Below, one piece after another: positions 47,551-61,700 of a stretch of DNA of 64,000 nucleotides (the stretch's first letter is position 1; each line of letters begins with the position of its first letter). The DNA comes from Acorus gramineus (lineage: Eukaryota; Streptophyta; Magnoliopsida; Acorales; Acoraceae), in the NCBI GenBank assembly GCA_030737835.1, contig JAUJYN010000048.1:489504-553503 (forward strand), read 5' to 3'. The notes beneath the pieces are model-generated. The model saw nothing but the letters and a program-made list of their open reading frames with translations. It did no database searches and was not told where the DNA came from. Both the position numbers and the translations under genes were made by a program.

Positions 47551-50475
47551 AAAGTGATCCTAGGAACTTTTGGGATAAAACTGCTTGCTCTACACCCTTC
47601 ATCATCCGATAACCCTCTCCCGGGTAGCCTCCACCTAATATACTCCCATGATCAATACATCTTGCCGCATGCATCGATAATACCTATAGGTGGGGCCCCT
47701 CTGTTAGGACAGCTACAACGCTGGGCAGCATCGACATAGATTTGACGAAGAGGAGAACGATTCCACCCTCGCAATATCATTCGTTAGCCCTCTCTTGAGT
47801 AGCCTCTACCTGGTATACTCCCATGATCAATACATCTTGCCGCATGCATCGATAGTACCTACAGGTGGGGGCCCTCTGTCAGGACAGCTACAACCCGGGC
47901 CTCTTCAACACGGACAATATTGAGAGGAAACACTCCATGTTCGCAAAGCAAACCCATTGAAAAAAAAACTACTCTCGGTAATCGCCTACCGATGATATCG
48001 AATACATATGAACTCCCACACAGATGCGTTGCTCGGACGCAGGGAGTTACCTCGGCTCTCGCACCAAAAATAAGCCCAAGGCATAACCCAATGAGCGGTT
48101 CATACATGCGTCTAGCACAGGTAAACCTAGCTTAATGCTATAACCACCGGCTTAACGAAACCGATATGACAAAGAATTCTCCTGAATTCCAATCGAGTGT
48201 ATCACTCAGATGCAAGGGGGCAATTACATCGCTGACGCTCTAACTAATAAGGTACAACCTGATAGCGGATCACACCCACGCCTATTACAGATAGACCGAA
48301 TTAGTCTTACATGTGCATAATCATAATAGGAGAATTTTACCGCAGTTATATACATGAACCACATGCACGATAACATAATAATTAATTATAGGGTTACTCC
48401 CTAACATGGATAAAAAGCATAAACAATATATATGCAACATACATACCCCAATGACATGGGCACAACAACTACACCACGCCCTTAAATCCTACGACCAGGG
48501 AATATTAAGTATGTACTCGGTTATTAACCCAGGCTTAATCAGGTTAGATATTACTAACATGGGGGGGGGGGGTAGTATTACAACCAAGACTACCTAAGGC
48601 ATGCCATATTCTATACATCCATATAAATACAAAGAGATACATGCCCATACAAGCAGGGTGCGCATGCAAACATGGTTATTCATTCATGAATACAACACAT
48701 AGCAAGTATATGGTAGAATAAGGGGTTCTACGCAATATATGAGCTATACAAGCCTAGCATGCAAGATATCTAACATAATATGGGTTAGACATGACCATAC
48801 TACTCATCTAAACAAGTAGTATAGTTAGGGTGCCCCACGGATGCATGACACATGACTACGTGCATCCAACGCTTCCCGAAGGGTTGGATCGAACCACTCA
48901 CCTACCGACCCATTCATCGCAAGTTGCGCCAATAAAAGTTGCAAAACACAACCAATGATGCTCAATTAAAATATGAAGCCTCTTGACAGATATACAAGCC
49001 TACTTCATGAAGACAACGACTCCTGATATTTTCCACAACATGCATAACAACTCCTTGACACACAATCAAGCAAAACTGGTATATCTGCTGCAACCAGCCC
49101 TACTATTTGATCTCCACAGCACCAAATACACATCTGAAAATTATAAAGTAATTATACACGTTCTCTGACATGTTGGGATCATAATCTGTGAAGACATCAT
49201 ACATAATTTAGCCTCTACATGCCCGAATAAAATGTTTCCAGAAACTGGTCAATTCCCATGTGAATCTGGACAGGCTATGCAAATCAGGTTATAACTTACA
49301 ACACAGATAATAAAATGATACCAAATTTTATATATAGCATCTAGACACATGGATGATCATATTACATGCAGACATAAGACTCAAAGTATGCCTCTAGGTA
49401 CTAGTTTCACAAAGATCTTAAGAAGATATAAATCTGCCTTACTACAACACAAAACCACCACCATCCATGCATAAACTGAAACATCTCATGTGCAGTAACA
49501 ATTACACATAACACTCCCTCTCTACTCAATCAAGACCAATATATATGCAAGAACACAAAGGGAGAGACAAACAGCAACCACAAAGAGATGAAATACTAAG
49601 GAAGGACTTGGATTTCACTCACCCCTATTGAGCCAACACCAAACTTTCACTTCTCTTGGCTTCTCATCACCCAAACCCTCTTGAAGCAGCCATGACAGGC
49701 CCCAAATTGCAGCAACAACAGCAAAGAAAAGACAGAGAGAGCCAAAACAGCCAACAAAGGCAACAAAGAAAAACAGGGGACTCACAACAATCACTTCAAT
49801 CTCTTCTTCTCCTCTCCTCCCCAATCTCCTTTCTGATGGAACCCCTAATGTAAGAGAAACCACTCCCTAATGCCTTAAATACATCAGATTTAGTGGGGTT
49901 GAAAGGACCAAATCGTCCTTGACCAGAAATTCTAGACAGGCTTCACTAGAACAGCCATAACTTCCACAATCTAGCTCCGAATTGTACAATTCAAAAACCA
50001 TTGAAAAGCCACGAAGATTATCTACAAATTTTACGCTTATGTCAAGATCCAATAACTCCTCCAGATATTCTAAAATGTGAGCTAAACATCAAACAGGGCT
50101 GCTATCAGGATTTTCTCATCCCCAGGGTATAATTGGAAAAATACCCATAACTTTTACTATAATAATCCAAATGATCTAATTCCACTTTTACATGAAAGCT
50201 AACTCAAAAATGAACATCCCATGATAAAATCATATTTAAACTACTTCATCTTGGATATTAACAAAATTAAATCCGAATACCAATCGAAACTGCATATTTT
50301 CCAAAACGTTACTGGAATTCGATGAAATTTTTATGGGCAGTACAAAACGGTACTAGGACCCATAATATGCAGTTAGATTTTCAATCAGAGCACTCCAACT
50401 CCCACATGTAGCTAAAATCCAAAATTTTAGTGACTCCGATCGAAAAATAAGACTCCAAATGACACAGGCATAACA

Positions 50476-50886
50476 AATACAAATAAAACAGATGTTCATA
50501 CAAATAAAACAGGAAAATCTAACTTAATACTTAATATAACTAAATCAGGATAATAATAATACTTAATACAAATAAAACAGATGTGTTCCTATTATGTCCA
50601 AGGCCTTTGCATCTTGAGCAACGATACAATGTCACTGTGTCTGGATCCGCTTGTAACTCGATCTGATTTTTCCTCTTTCTCCCCGGCCTGATTTTGGTTA
50701 ATGGAGGTTTGATGATTATGTCGCCTTCTTCTCCCTCTATCCTCTGACCACCTATTACAAGTAGGATTGCTGCGGCATAAGCTTGATGGTACAAATCTGT
50801 TCGAAAATAGTGTGAACAATATTCATGTATAGAGCCATTTATCTTCCACACCGCGGCACATGCATGAACACATGGCAACCCATATA
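50476..50886 (-). pseudogene. MULE-2 transposase C-terminal end (SWIM finger, zinc knuckle)
   Basis: On the minus strand it encodes GLPCVHACAAVWKI (second half of a SWIM zinc finger), YFRTDLYHQAYAAAI, the basic linker PPLTKIRPGRKRKN and the knuckle CSRCKGLGHNRNTS, ending at about 50540. This is the usual C-terminal order of MuDR-type transposases. The last knuckle cysteine of the usual GHNxxTC is serine here. The N-terminal side is cut by the LTR at 50887/51072. It belongs to a different copy from the transposase at 5340-6666, because strand and order do not fit a single interrupted gene. Confidence 0.85.
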
Positions 50887-51110
50887 TGTCACACCCCAGG
50901 GCGGCCGTCCCCGAGACGTGGCAAACCTCTGACCACCTATTACAAGTAGGATTGCTGCGGCATAAGCTTGATGGTACAAATCGGTTCGAAAATAGTGTGA
51001 ACAATATTCATGTATAGGGCCATTTATCTTCCACACCGCGGCACATGCATGAACACATGGCAACCCATATATGTCACACCCCAGGGCGGCCGTCCCCGAG
51101 ACGTGGCAAT
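50741..51110. repeat. 185-bp tandem duplication across a MULE-LTR junction
   Basis: Unit 1 is 50741-50925 and unit 2 is 50926-51110. Each unit has about 147 bp of transposase sequence followed by the first 38 bp or so of a type B LTR (TGTCACACCCCAGG...). The units differ at only a few positions. Because the LTR end is included, the duplication happened after the LTR inserted. Confidence 0.92.
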
Positions 51111-54100
51111 AATGAAATATCAGCTATCAATACCTGAGGTCAATAAAGACTCCAACAACAACACACAAGGTGGCAAAGCAAGGATAATGACTGAAAAATG
51201 GAAGCATAATATATAAACAATGTCTGTAAACCAAAAACATTATTACAGACTCGAATACACAATCACTGTCCTGTGAGAGCCAAGTCTAGACCAAATAAAA
51301 TACAACATGTGCCACATGCATGATTTACAATACATAAAATGACTCTAGGACTGCTGACAGCCTCGCACTCGCCACCCGCCGGAAGAACGCTCCATGCCCA
51401 TAAGACCACGCCACAGGAAAGCTCCAGCTCCACGCCCAACACTACCCCTGAAAAGAAACAGTATGCGAGGGGTGAGCTACAAGCTCAGTGAGTGGTTGGA
51501 AACCAATCACCATACAACAATTCAATACTAAAGCAATTTCCTTTCAAGGAAAACATGGGTGGAAACCCATGGATAACAGGGTCACGCGGCGGCGCGACCA
51601 ACCTCACCCTCACCCTCACTCCCGGAGGAAGACTCTTGGGACTTTTGGGGAGAGACCATACCGTTGGTCGAAGAGACGCAGAATTACTGGTCCACACAAC
51701 ACTACTAAATCACCAACCTCACCCTCACCCTCACTCCCGGAGGGAGACTCTTGGGTCTCTTGGGGAGAGACCATACCGTTGGTCGACGAGACCCGGAATT
51801 ACTGGTCTACACAACACTACTGGATCATCTACATCGAGATAACTGCCCAACGATGTCTTTGAACATCGATACGCAACCGGACCCAACAACTATGGGAACA
51901 GACGAACCACGAATGGGTCACGCGGTGACGTGTCTTCACCTCATCCTCACCCTCACCCTTTACAGGTGACATAGGAATTTTGGAGAGATTAGACTCCTCT
52001 ACACCCTTGGTCCACCGGTAGCCCTTTCCCCGGGTAGTCACTACCTGGTATACTCCCACGATCAGTACGCTTTCGAACGCCTCGGTGGTACCTACGGATG
52101 GGAGCCCTCTGTTAGGACAGCTTTTCCAACACCGGGAAGTTCCTACATCGGATCCAACGAAGGGGAGAACGATTCCACGCTCGCAATATCATTCGTTAGC
52201 CCTTTCCCGGGTAGCCTCTACCTGGTATACCCCCACGATCAGTACATCTTGCCGCATGCATCGATAGTATGTACAGGTGGGGGCTCTCTGTTAGGACATC
52301 TACAACCTGGGCCGCTTCAACACGGATGACATTGGAAGGAAACACTCCATGTTCGCAAAGCGAACCCAATGGAAAAACAACTACTCTCGATAGTCACATA
52401 TCGATGATAGCGAACACTATTGTACTCCCACACGGTTGCGTCGCTCGGACACAAGGGGGGTTGCCTCTGCTCTCACGCAGAAATAATCCCAAGGCACATA
52501 ACCTGTTGTGCCTGTGTCATTTGGAGCGCTCTGTTTGAAGAATTTGGGCTACATAATTTTTTTTTCTAAGTTATGTATTCCCGATTTGGTATTTGGATTT
52601 GATTTTGTTAGAATCCAAAATGAAGAGGTTTAAATATGATTTTATTATGAGATGTCTAGTTTTGAGTTAGGTTTCGCATAGAAGTGGAATTAGATCAACT
52701 GGATTCTTGTAATAATAGTTATGGGTATTTTCCAAGTGTACCCCGGGGATGGAAATTCTGGCAGCAGCCCTGCTCGATGATAGCTCCAATTTCGGATTAG
52801 CTAGAGGGATTATCTGATCTTGGCATAAACATGAAAGTTGTAGATAATCTTCTTAGCTTTCCATCGGCCTTAGAATCGTGCAATTCGGAGCTGTATCGAG
52901 GACGTTATGGCTGTTCCAGTGAAGCTTGTGCAGAATTTCTAGTCGAAGGGCGACTTAGTAATTCCCTCTTAAGATATTTTTGATAAATATCTCCTCCCCC
53001 CCTCTCACTCCCTCGTCAGCGACCAGCATCTGGTCTCTCCTTCTCTCTTTCATTTGGCCCCCCATGTGTTTGATGAAAAGTCTCAAAGAGAAGGAAGAGG
53101 TGGTGGAGGAAGTGGTGGTAGATCTGGTGTTCATGTGTTGTTGTGATTGTTTCTCCTCTCTCTCAAGCTCCCCCTTGCATGATATCTCCCCCCCCCATGT
53201 TTTTGCTGCCATGAGAAGGCTGAGGATAGGTGGTGGTGGTGGTGGTCTCGGTGGCGGCGTTTCGGTGCGCGAAGGGCCCCCGAACCTCCCCCTTTCGTTC
53301 CCCCTCCAAGGTGAGCTCCTCCCCTTCTTTTCTTGATTTTCTTGGCTTAAGGGGTTGGTTGGGAGGTCATGCATGCTAGGTAGATGGGTTAGGGTGTGTG
53401 TGAGGAGTTGGGGAGGGTTAAAATGAGGTTGGGATGGCTTGGGCGCGCGCTGAGCGAGCGCGCAGGCGGGCGCAGACTGGCGCTGGCGGGAGCAGTCGGG
53501 CAGGCAGTCGCACGCGGGTGCGTGCGCGTGAGTGCGCGGGTGCGCGCGGAGTGGTCACGCGAGTGCGCGCGGAGTGGTCGGGCGGGTAAGCGCTGGTGCT
53601 GGCTCGAGCGGGGGTGCGCGCGGGCGCGCGCGGTCGTGCGCGAGAGCATGCGCGTGCGCGGGCAGGGCGCCTGGGCATGCGCTTGGGTGCAGGGCTGGGG
53701 ACCAGTGCGCGCGTGTGCGGGGTGCTGCGCGGAGGGCGCAGTGCGCGCGGGGGCGCGTAGGGCTGGACGTGCAGTGCGCGCAGGCGCGCGCGAGCGTGCG
53801 CGCGCGTGCAGCAGCACGTCTGGGCACGCGGGCAGGCGCGCGGCAGTGCGCCGTTGGTACCGGGGTGCCTGCGTGCGTGCGCATTCGTGCGTGCGCGTGC
53901 GGGGGGCCATGCGTGTGGCTGCCCGAGGGCTCATGTAGGTGTCGGGGCACTCAGACTCGCTTGCGTATGTGCGTGCTCGCATGCGTGCGAGTTCGTATGC
54001 ATGCTTGTCCGAGTATTGGGTATTTCTAATGTATTTCCTTGTGTATATTGTGTTGTTTCTCACCAGTTGGATGCCCCTACCTTGCAGATCTCGTCGGATG

Positions 54101-55135
54101 GGATGCGCGAGGTCCCGGGTCGTAAGGTGAGTGGTTTGATTCCAATCCCCCCCCCCCCTCTCTAGGGATGCGCTCGACCCGCGTAGACGCGCGTCGCGCA
54201 TTGATGGGGCTCCCTAACCAATATGTAGATATTTTGCATGCTAGGGATATACATCCATGTATCGTGTATAGAGGCCGTACATGCCTGGACACCATGTCCT
54301 GTACTTAAAAGCCTTGATCTATGCATGATTAATATGATGTATCCATGCCACCTTAGACTTTGTATGCTAGGGATATGCACCCTTATATCATGTATAGCGG
54401 CCTATGCATGTTTAGGCACCTTGTCCCTTGATTTGAAAGCCCCGACCTATGCATGTTCCCATTTAGTTTAATTTATTTAAATCAAGATGGGATTATGTGA
54501 GCATATGATTATTAGCATGCCTTAGAGAATATTATAACCATGTGGTTATAATATATGCTTCCCCGCATCTTAGTTATGCGCCCTCGAGGAATTCTGAAGA
54601 ATTCATGTCATTAGTAGAGTTGCAATCGGTGTCGGCGGATCCAAGTGGATCGTATCCGTGTGGGTAGGCTGTTTCTCTTCCCTTCGTTGGATCCGTGTAG
54701 GGACTCCTCAGCGTTAGACAGGCCGTCCTGACAGAGGGCTCCCATCAGTAGGCACCTCCTGATTTGGTTTCGGACTGTGCTGAATCGTGGGAGTAGACCA
54801 GGCGAGCTACGGTGTGGAGGAGAGGCTATCGGTGGACCAAGGGTGATTAACAGCCTAGTCAGTCCCAAAAGACCATGTTACCCTGTGAGGGTGAGGGTGA
54901 GGGTGTGGTGGGTCGGCGATGTAGCGACCCACTGGATTGTGTAGTTATTGCCACTTAGAGGCTATGACCACTTTGAGGTTAATATGAGTGTGTTGGTTGC
55001 TGATATGCATGTGTGTGTTATCTCGATGAGCGAGTATCGAGAGTGGTTGTTTTCCATTGGGTTTCGCTTTGCGAACATGGAATCGTTCTCCCCTTCGTTG
55101 GATCCGTGTAGTGACATCCCCGGTGTTAGACAGGC

Positions 55136-58067
55136 TGTCACGTCCTAGGGCGGCCTTCCCCGGGAGGCGGCAAGTGTATACATGATATCAGCAGTCTATA
55201 CAGGAGATCAATAAAATACTCTAAACAACAACTAAAATGACAACACAGACGAAAGCAAGGCTGACATGATATATACACAGATAGCGGAAGCTAAAAGACT
55301 GAGTCTGTAATTCAAAAACATACTACAGACTCGATACATAATCAACTGTCCTGTGAGAGCCAATATACACACATACATCCAAATAATATACAAACGGGTG
55401 CCCAAGCACGGAAATATAATACATACAATCAAAGGAAAGGATGCTGATGGCATCTAATACTCACGGGACGTGGCACTGCTCCGCTACTGATGAAGTCTCT
55501 CGGGGAGCTCCTTCTTCAAGTCCGACTCAGTAATAACTGGAGAAAAATATTATGCGAGGGGTGAGCCACACGCTCAGTGAATAGCACAACCCATGCATCA
55601 CAATTCATATTAACCACAAATAATCATTAAAAGCCTCAAAGTGGCAGGAACTACACAAATCCAGTGGGTCGCTACATCGCCGACCTACCACACCCTCACC
55701 CTCACCCTCAAAGGGGGTAACATGGTCTTTTGGGACTGACTAGGCTGTTAATCACCCTTGGTCCACCGATAGTCTCTCCTCCACTCCGTAGCCGCTTGGC
55801 CACTCCCACATTCAGCACAGTCCGAATCCAAAATCAGGAGGTACCTACTGATGGGAGCCCTCTCACGAGACGGCCTTTCTAACGCTGGGGCAGTCTCTTT
55901 ACGGATCCAACGAAGGGAATAAAACAGCCTATCCATGCGCATACGATCCACTCGGATCCGCTGACAACACATCTCAACAACTCTAATGTCATGAATTCTT
56001 CAGAATTCTTCTAGGGCGCATAACCAAGATGCGTGGAACATATATGATAATAATGAGGAAAAGAAACCTTGGGAGGGCAACTTGAGGTCCCGATATAGGA
56101 CATCCCGACAACCAAACAAGGAACACGGAGTACCCTAGCCCGGGTCTCAATGTTAACCTCGCAAGGCCCCCTTAATATTCCTTAACGCATAACTAACAGA
56201 CATATGCTCGCATTTAATTTATTAAATTAAACTAATAGGACGCATGCATAGGTCGAGGCTTTCCTAGCATGATAACAAGGTGACAGGATGCATGGCTCTT
56301 ACACATATCCTAAGGGTGCAAGTCCCTAACATACAAGGCTAGGGGTAGCATGCATACTACAAATTAATCATGCTTCCATAGGTTACATATTAAACAAGTA
56401 ATATTAAACTATGGTGCCCCAGGGAGGACGGTATACGCCCAAGTGCATATAGCGCCTCCCAACTGGGTTGGATTGTCCCACTCACCGATAACCGGGTCGT
56501 CGCACGACCGTCCGTCAAGATCTGCAAGACAGAGTAATCAACTTGGTGAGTAAAATACACAAATACAACATAAATACATTAAAAAAATACACAACACTCG
56601 GACAAGCGTACATACGGCCTGTACGCCCGCGAGTCCGAGCACCCCGACTCATTCCCGAACCCCCGGGCAGCCGTACGCACGGCCACCCGACCCGGCGCAC
56701 AGCTGCGCCCCAGCCCGCGCACCCAGGCGCACTGTCGAGCCCCTGCCCGCGTGCCCGAACACGCTGCTGAGCCCCCCGGGTGCACCGCGCGCTCATTGCG
56801 CCCCAGCGCAGCAACCCGCACGCACATCCGCATGCCCTGCGCCCCAGCGCCTCACCCCGCGCGCACCCCGCGCGCACCATCGGCTCGCCTCACCACGCGC
56901 ACACAGCACGCCTGCGCCTCTGCGCAGCGCTCTGCGCGCACGCCCCCGCACGGTGCCCTACGCGCAGCATCCGCACGCGGCCCCCTGCGCGCGGCACGCA
57001 CTGCGCCTCTGTGCAGCGCCCCACGCGCACGCCCCCGCACGGCGCCCAGCGCGCCGCACCCGCACACTCCAGCTCCACCCGCGCGCACACCCGCACGCAC
57101 CCGCACGTGCCCGGCCAGTCTGCTCTGCCAGCCCTGCCTGCCAGCCCGCCTGCCTGCGCTGCCAGCCTACCCGAGCCAACCTACCACCTCCCCGACGGCC
57201 ACCAATGGCCTCCAACCGCCACCAACCGCCACCAACCGCCAAAAACACCCTCCTAACATGCATCTAAACATGGAAAGGAAGGAAAGAAACCTTACCCAAG
57301 GAAGGAAAGGAAGAAAGGGAGGAGATCGGGTGCTCTTCGCGCACCGATTCGCCACCTCCAAGACCACCACCACCAAGATCTCCACTCAGCCAAAGCAAGG
57401 CTGAAAACAGAGGAGAAAAGGGGCATGAGAGGGGGTCACACTTGAGGAAACTCAAAAATGAAACCACCGGAAGATAGATCGGGACAATACCTATCTTTTC
57501 TCTTCTTAGGGATTTTGGTTTCAACCACCTTAGCTAGGTCAAAAATGGGATTTAAAGAGAGGAGGAGAGAGAGATTTGAGTGGAGAAGATGATGAATAGG
57601 GATCATGTGGTCGTGGACTTCTGTTTAGGCACACACACACACCACACACACTCACCACCTGAATTTAGATTAGGCTAAGCTAGGTTAGATTAGGTTTAGG
57701 TGGGTCTAAGTGCACTTTGACCCTAGTCAACCCAACCACACTAAAATCCAAAGTCATTTGACCAATTCATGGGCCCACTTTGACCAAGTCAAGTCTCCCA
57801 ATGACTTTTCGCTCGGTCAAAACCCGGATACGCTTCGGAACTGTGAAATTCTGAAACGTTACCGGAATTCGATGAAATTTTTGTGAGTGGCTTGGAATGG
57901 CACTAGGACACATAATATGCAGTTAGATTTTCAATCGGAGTCCTCAAACTCAGGATGATAGCTAACAGTCCAAAATTTTAGCGGTTCCGATCGAAAAACA
58001 AAAAAACAAAAAACTGCCAGAATGTCCCAATGGTGACCAGAAGGTTAAAAGTGACACATATATAACA
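55136..58067 (-). mobile_element. Type A solo LTR nested in a type B LTR
   Basis: Perfect duplication CAGGC (55131-55135 and 58068-58072); 2932 bp. Starts TGTCACGTCCT and ends GACACATATATAACA. Module at 56486-56521, GC block at 56600-57190, CA tract near 57630. Confidence 0.95.
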
Positions 58068-58388
58068 CAGGCTATCTTGATAGAGGGCTTCCATCAGTAG
58101 GTACCTGCTGATGTGTTTCGGACAGTGCTGAATCGTGGGAGTATACCAGGTAAGCTACAGAGCGGGGAGAGGCTACCGGTGGACCAGAGGTGTAGAGCAG
58201 TCTAAGTCTCTCCCAAAGTCCAATAATGTCTCCTTTCAGGAGTAGGGTGTGGATGAGGCGAAGACGCGTCGCCTCGCGACCCATTCGTTGTTCGACCGTT
58301 CCCACAGATGTTGGGTCTGCTCTTGTGATGATGTTGAAGGACATCGATGGGCGATTATCTAGATGTAGATGATCCAGTAGTGTTGAGT

Positions 58389-58517
58389 AGACCAGTAAGT
58401 CCGGGTCTCTTCGACCGACGGCATGGTCTCTAGACCAGTAAATCCGGGTCTCTTCGACCGACGGCATGGTCTCTAGACCAGTAAATCCAGGTCTCTTCGA
58501 CCGACGGTATGGTCTCT
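58389..58517. repeat. Three 43-bp tandem units in a type B LTR
   Basis: Units start at 58389, 58432 and 58475 with AGACCAGTAA and contain GGTCTCTTCGACCGACGG. The unit itself contains short complementary arms (GGTCTC/GACC). The related copy at 4321-4400 has about two units. Confidence 0.9.
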
Positions 58518-58751
58518 CCCCATAAGTCCCAAAAGACTCCCTTCAGGAGTGAGGGTGGGGGTGAGGTTGGTCGCGCCGCCGCGTGACCCAGTGATCATTG
58601 GGTTTCTACCCATGTTTTTCCTTGGAAAAAGGGAACTGATTATGTATTGAACTGTAGAATGGTGATTGGTTTCCAGCCACTCACTGAGCTTGTAGCTCAC
58701 CCCTCGCATACTGTTTCTTTTCAGGGGCAGTGTTGGGCGTGGAGCTGGAGC

Positions 58752-61700
58752 TGTCACGCCCTAGGGCCGACCATCCCCGGGACGCAGCAAGTGTATATAT
58801 GATATCAGTATAAACAGGAGGTCAATAGCATACTCACACAACAGCTAAAATGACACACAGACAACAAAAGCAGGGCTGACATGATATATACACCAAAAGC
58901 GGAAGCTAAAAGACTGAATCTGTAATCCAAAAACATATTACAGACTCGATACATAATCAACTGTCCTGTGAGAGCCAATATATACAAAGACATCCAAATA
59001 CAATACAAACGCGTGCCGAAGCACGGAATATAATACATACAAGCAAAAAGGGATGCTGATAGCCTCTGATACTCGCGGGAAGTTGCTCTACTCCTCTACT
59101 GATGAAGGCCCTTGGGGAGCTCTTCCTCCAGATCCGACTCAGATGACTTTGGAGAAATAATATTATGCGAGGGGTGAGCCACACGCTCAGTGAACAGCAC
59201 GACCCATGCATCACAATTATATTAACCACCAGATATTATTATTCCACAATCTCATTATTAAAAGCCACAAAATGGCAACAACTATACAAACCAGTGGGTC
59301 GCTCATCGCCAACCCACTACACCCTCACCCTCACCTCTCAATAGGTGACATAGGATATTGGGACTAATAATCCAGTGGGTCGCTACATCGCCAACCCACT
59401 ACACCCTCACCCTCACCCCTCAATGGGTGACATAGGATATTGGGACTGACTAGGCTGTTGGTCACCCTTGGTCCACCGATAGTCTCTCCTCCACTCCGTA
59501 GGCCGCTTGGCCTTCACCCACACTTCAGCACAGTCCGTCACAAATATCGGGAGGCGCCTACTGATGGGAGCCCTCGGAAGGGACGGCCTTTCTAACGCTG
59601 GGGCAGTCTCTACACGGATCCAACGAAGGGAACAGAACAGCCTATCCATACGCATATGATCCACTCGGATCCGCGACATCCCTTAACTGAAAAAAAAAGA
59701 AACCTTGGGAGGGCACCATGAGGTCCCGATATAGGATATCCCGACAACCAAACAAGGAACACGGAGTACCCTAGCCCGGGTCTCAACGCTGACTTCGCAA
59801 GGCCCTTTAATCCAGAGAAGGGAGACTCTACGGATGTCATGAATTCTTCAGAATTCCTCCAGGGCGCATAACCAGGATGCGGGGAACATGCATAATAATA
59901 ATAACAAGGTTGGAATATTAACGGGGAAAGAATCCTTGGGAGGGCAGCGTGAGGTCCCGATATAGGACATCCCGACAACCAAACAAGGAACACGGAGTAC
60001 CCTAGCCCGGGTCTCACCGCTGTCCTCGCGAGGCCCCTCCCCTATGATATTCACTAAGACAGGCTAATAATCACATGCTCGCATTTTATTTAAATAAATT
60101 AAACTAAATAGGAACATGCATCGGTCGGGGCTTTCCTAGCATGGAAACGTGATAACAGGGTGCATGGTTCTTATACGGGTCCTAAGGGTATAAGTCCCTA
60201 GCATACAAATCTAGGGTGGCATGCATACTACAGATTATCATGCTTACATAGTTTTCATATTAAACAGGTTAATATTTATTATGGTGCCCCAGGGGAGGAC
60301 GGTACACGCCCAAGTGCATGTAACGCCTCCCTACTGGGTTGGATCGTCCCACTCACCGGTAGTCGGGTCGTCGCGCGACCGTCCATCAAGATCTGCAAGA
60401 TAGGGTAATCAAATGGGTGAGTAAAATACAGAAATACCCCAAAAATACACTAAAAATACATAAAAATACACTAAAAAACCCAACACTCGGACAAGCGTAC
60501 ATACGGCCTGTACGCACGTGAGTCTGAGCACCCCAACTCACTCCCGAACCCCCCGGGCAGCCGCACGCACGGTCACCCGCATGCGCACGCACGAATGCGC
60601 ACGCACGCACACACCCCGGCACCACCGGCGCACTGCCGCGCTCCTGCCCGCGCACCCCGACGCACTGCCGCACGCACGCGCACGCTCGCGCGCGCCCGCG
60701 CGCACCGCGCGTCCAGACCAGCGCGCCCCCGCGCGCACTGCACGCACGCCCCAGCACGCGCACGCACTGGTCCCAAGCTCCGCGCCCAGGCGCATGCCCA
60801 AGCGCCCTGCCCCTCACCCAGGCACAGTGCCCAGGCGCCCTGCCCACGCGCGCGCACGCTCGCGCGCACGGACCCGCACGCGACTGCGAGCCCGACTGCG
60901 CCCGCCAGCGCCCAGCACCCGCGCCCAGCGCCCAGCTCCACCCGCGTGCACGCGCGCGCGCGCCCTGCCATCTGCTCCGCCTGCTGCACTGCCTGCCTGC
61001 CAGCCTACCCGGGACAGCCTGCCAGCCCGCCCGAGACAGCCAACCACCACTCCGACGGCCACCAACGGCCTCCAACCGCCTCCCAACCACCACCCACAGC
61101 CACCCACAGCCGCCGACCACCACCCAACCTCAAAACCACCCTCCTAACAAGCATCTAAGCCAAAAAAAGAAGGAAAAAGAGCTTACCAAGGGAAGGAAGG
61201 GAAGTTCGGTTGCTCTCCGCGCACCGAAACACCTCCCCAAAGACCTCCACCGCCAAGCTCTTCCTTAGCCCTCGAAATGGCTCAAATCAGGGGAGAAAAG
61301 AGAGGGGGAGAAGGGGCTAAACACCTCGGAATTCGAATCCGAAAACACCGGGGTGTAGATCGGGACCGGATCTAACCTTTCTATGCCTTCAGTTTTTAAG
61401 TTCCAAGCACCCTAGGTGGCTCAAAACTAAGAAAAAGAGAGAGGGGGAGAGAGAAATCTCATTTGAGAAGATGATGAATAGTGAAAGGCAACTTTTCATC
61501 CCACTTAAATAAGTCAAACCTCATTTAGATTAGGGTAAGCTAGGTTAATTAGGGTTTAAGCTAGCTTAGGGAGGCTTAAGTGTGGTTTGACCCTAGTCAA
61601 CCCAACCACACTAAAATCCAAAATCATTTGACCAAGTCAAGGGTCCACATTGACCAAGTCAAAGTCTCCCAATGACTTCTCACCCGGTCAAAACCCGGAT

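Larger units (their letters stand above)
43614..50475 (-). mobile_element. Type B solo LTR (AT-rich intron variant), holding a type A LTR
   Basis: It starts TGTCACGCCCC at 43614 and ends GACACAGGCATAACA at 50475. The perfect duplication is AATAC (43609-43613 and 50476-50480). A type A LTR (44468-47550) is inserted within it. The part at 48950-49870 is AT-rich and corresponds to 1820-2340 of the first type B copy, so no GC block is present. The acceptor-like site next to the module is degraded here (TTTTGCAAC). Confidence 0.93.
12312..51071. mobile_element. MULE-2: Mutator-like DNA transposon split by nested insertions
   Basis: Removing the later insertions leaves these pieces: 12312-14230, 15683-15851, 19347-19381, 39879-40238, 43525-43613 and 50476-51071. 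The left end is an inverted repeat with an inward plus-strand gene, and the right part is the C-terminal end of a minus-strand transposase. Two convergent genes under inverted repeats is the MuDR arrangement. TACATTGTTAAT-type motifs in the introns tie the pieces together (12796, 13092-13165, 15750-15785, 19360, 39879). The rest of the transposase and the right end would lie beyond the window, past the LTR starting at 51072. That all pieces come from one element is inference. The junctions at 15851/19347, 19381/39879 and 43613/50476 are supported by target duplications. The junction across 40239-43524 is not. Confidence 0.55.

Noticed and set aside
5340-50886. One MULE transposase gene split by 45 kb of insertions
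   Set aside because: Both parts are on the minus strand, but the C-terminal part lies at higher coordinates than the N-terminal part. Two separate copies fit better.
53389-54201. 270-codon minus frame and 180-codon plus frame
   Set aside because: GC block of a type B LTR; low-complexity Arg/Ala/Pro.
60386-61158. 245-codon minus frame and overlapping plus frames
   Set aside because: GC block of a solo LTR; frames shift between copies.
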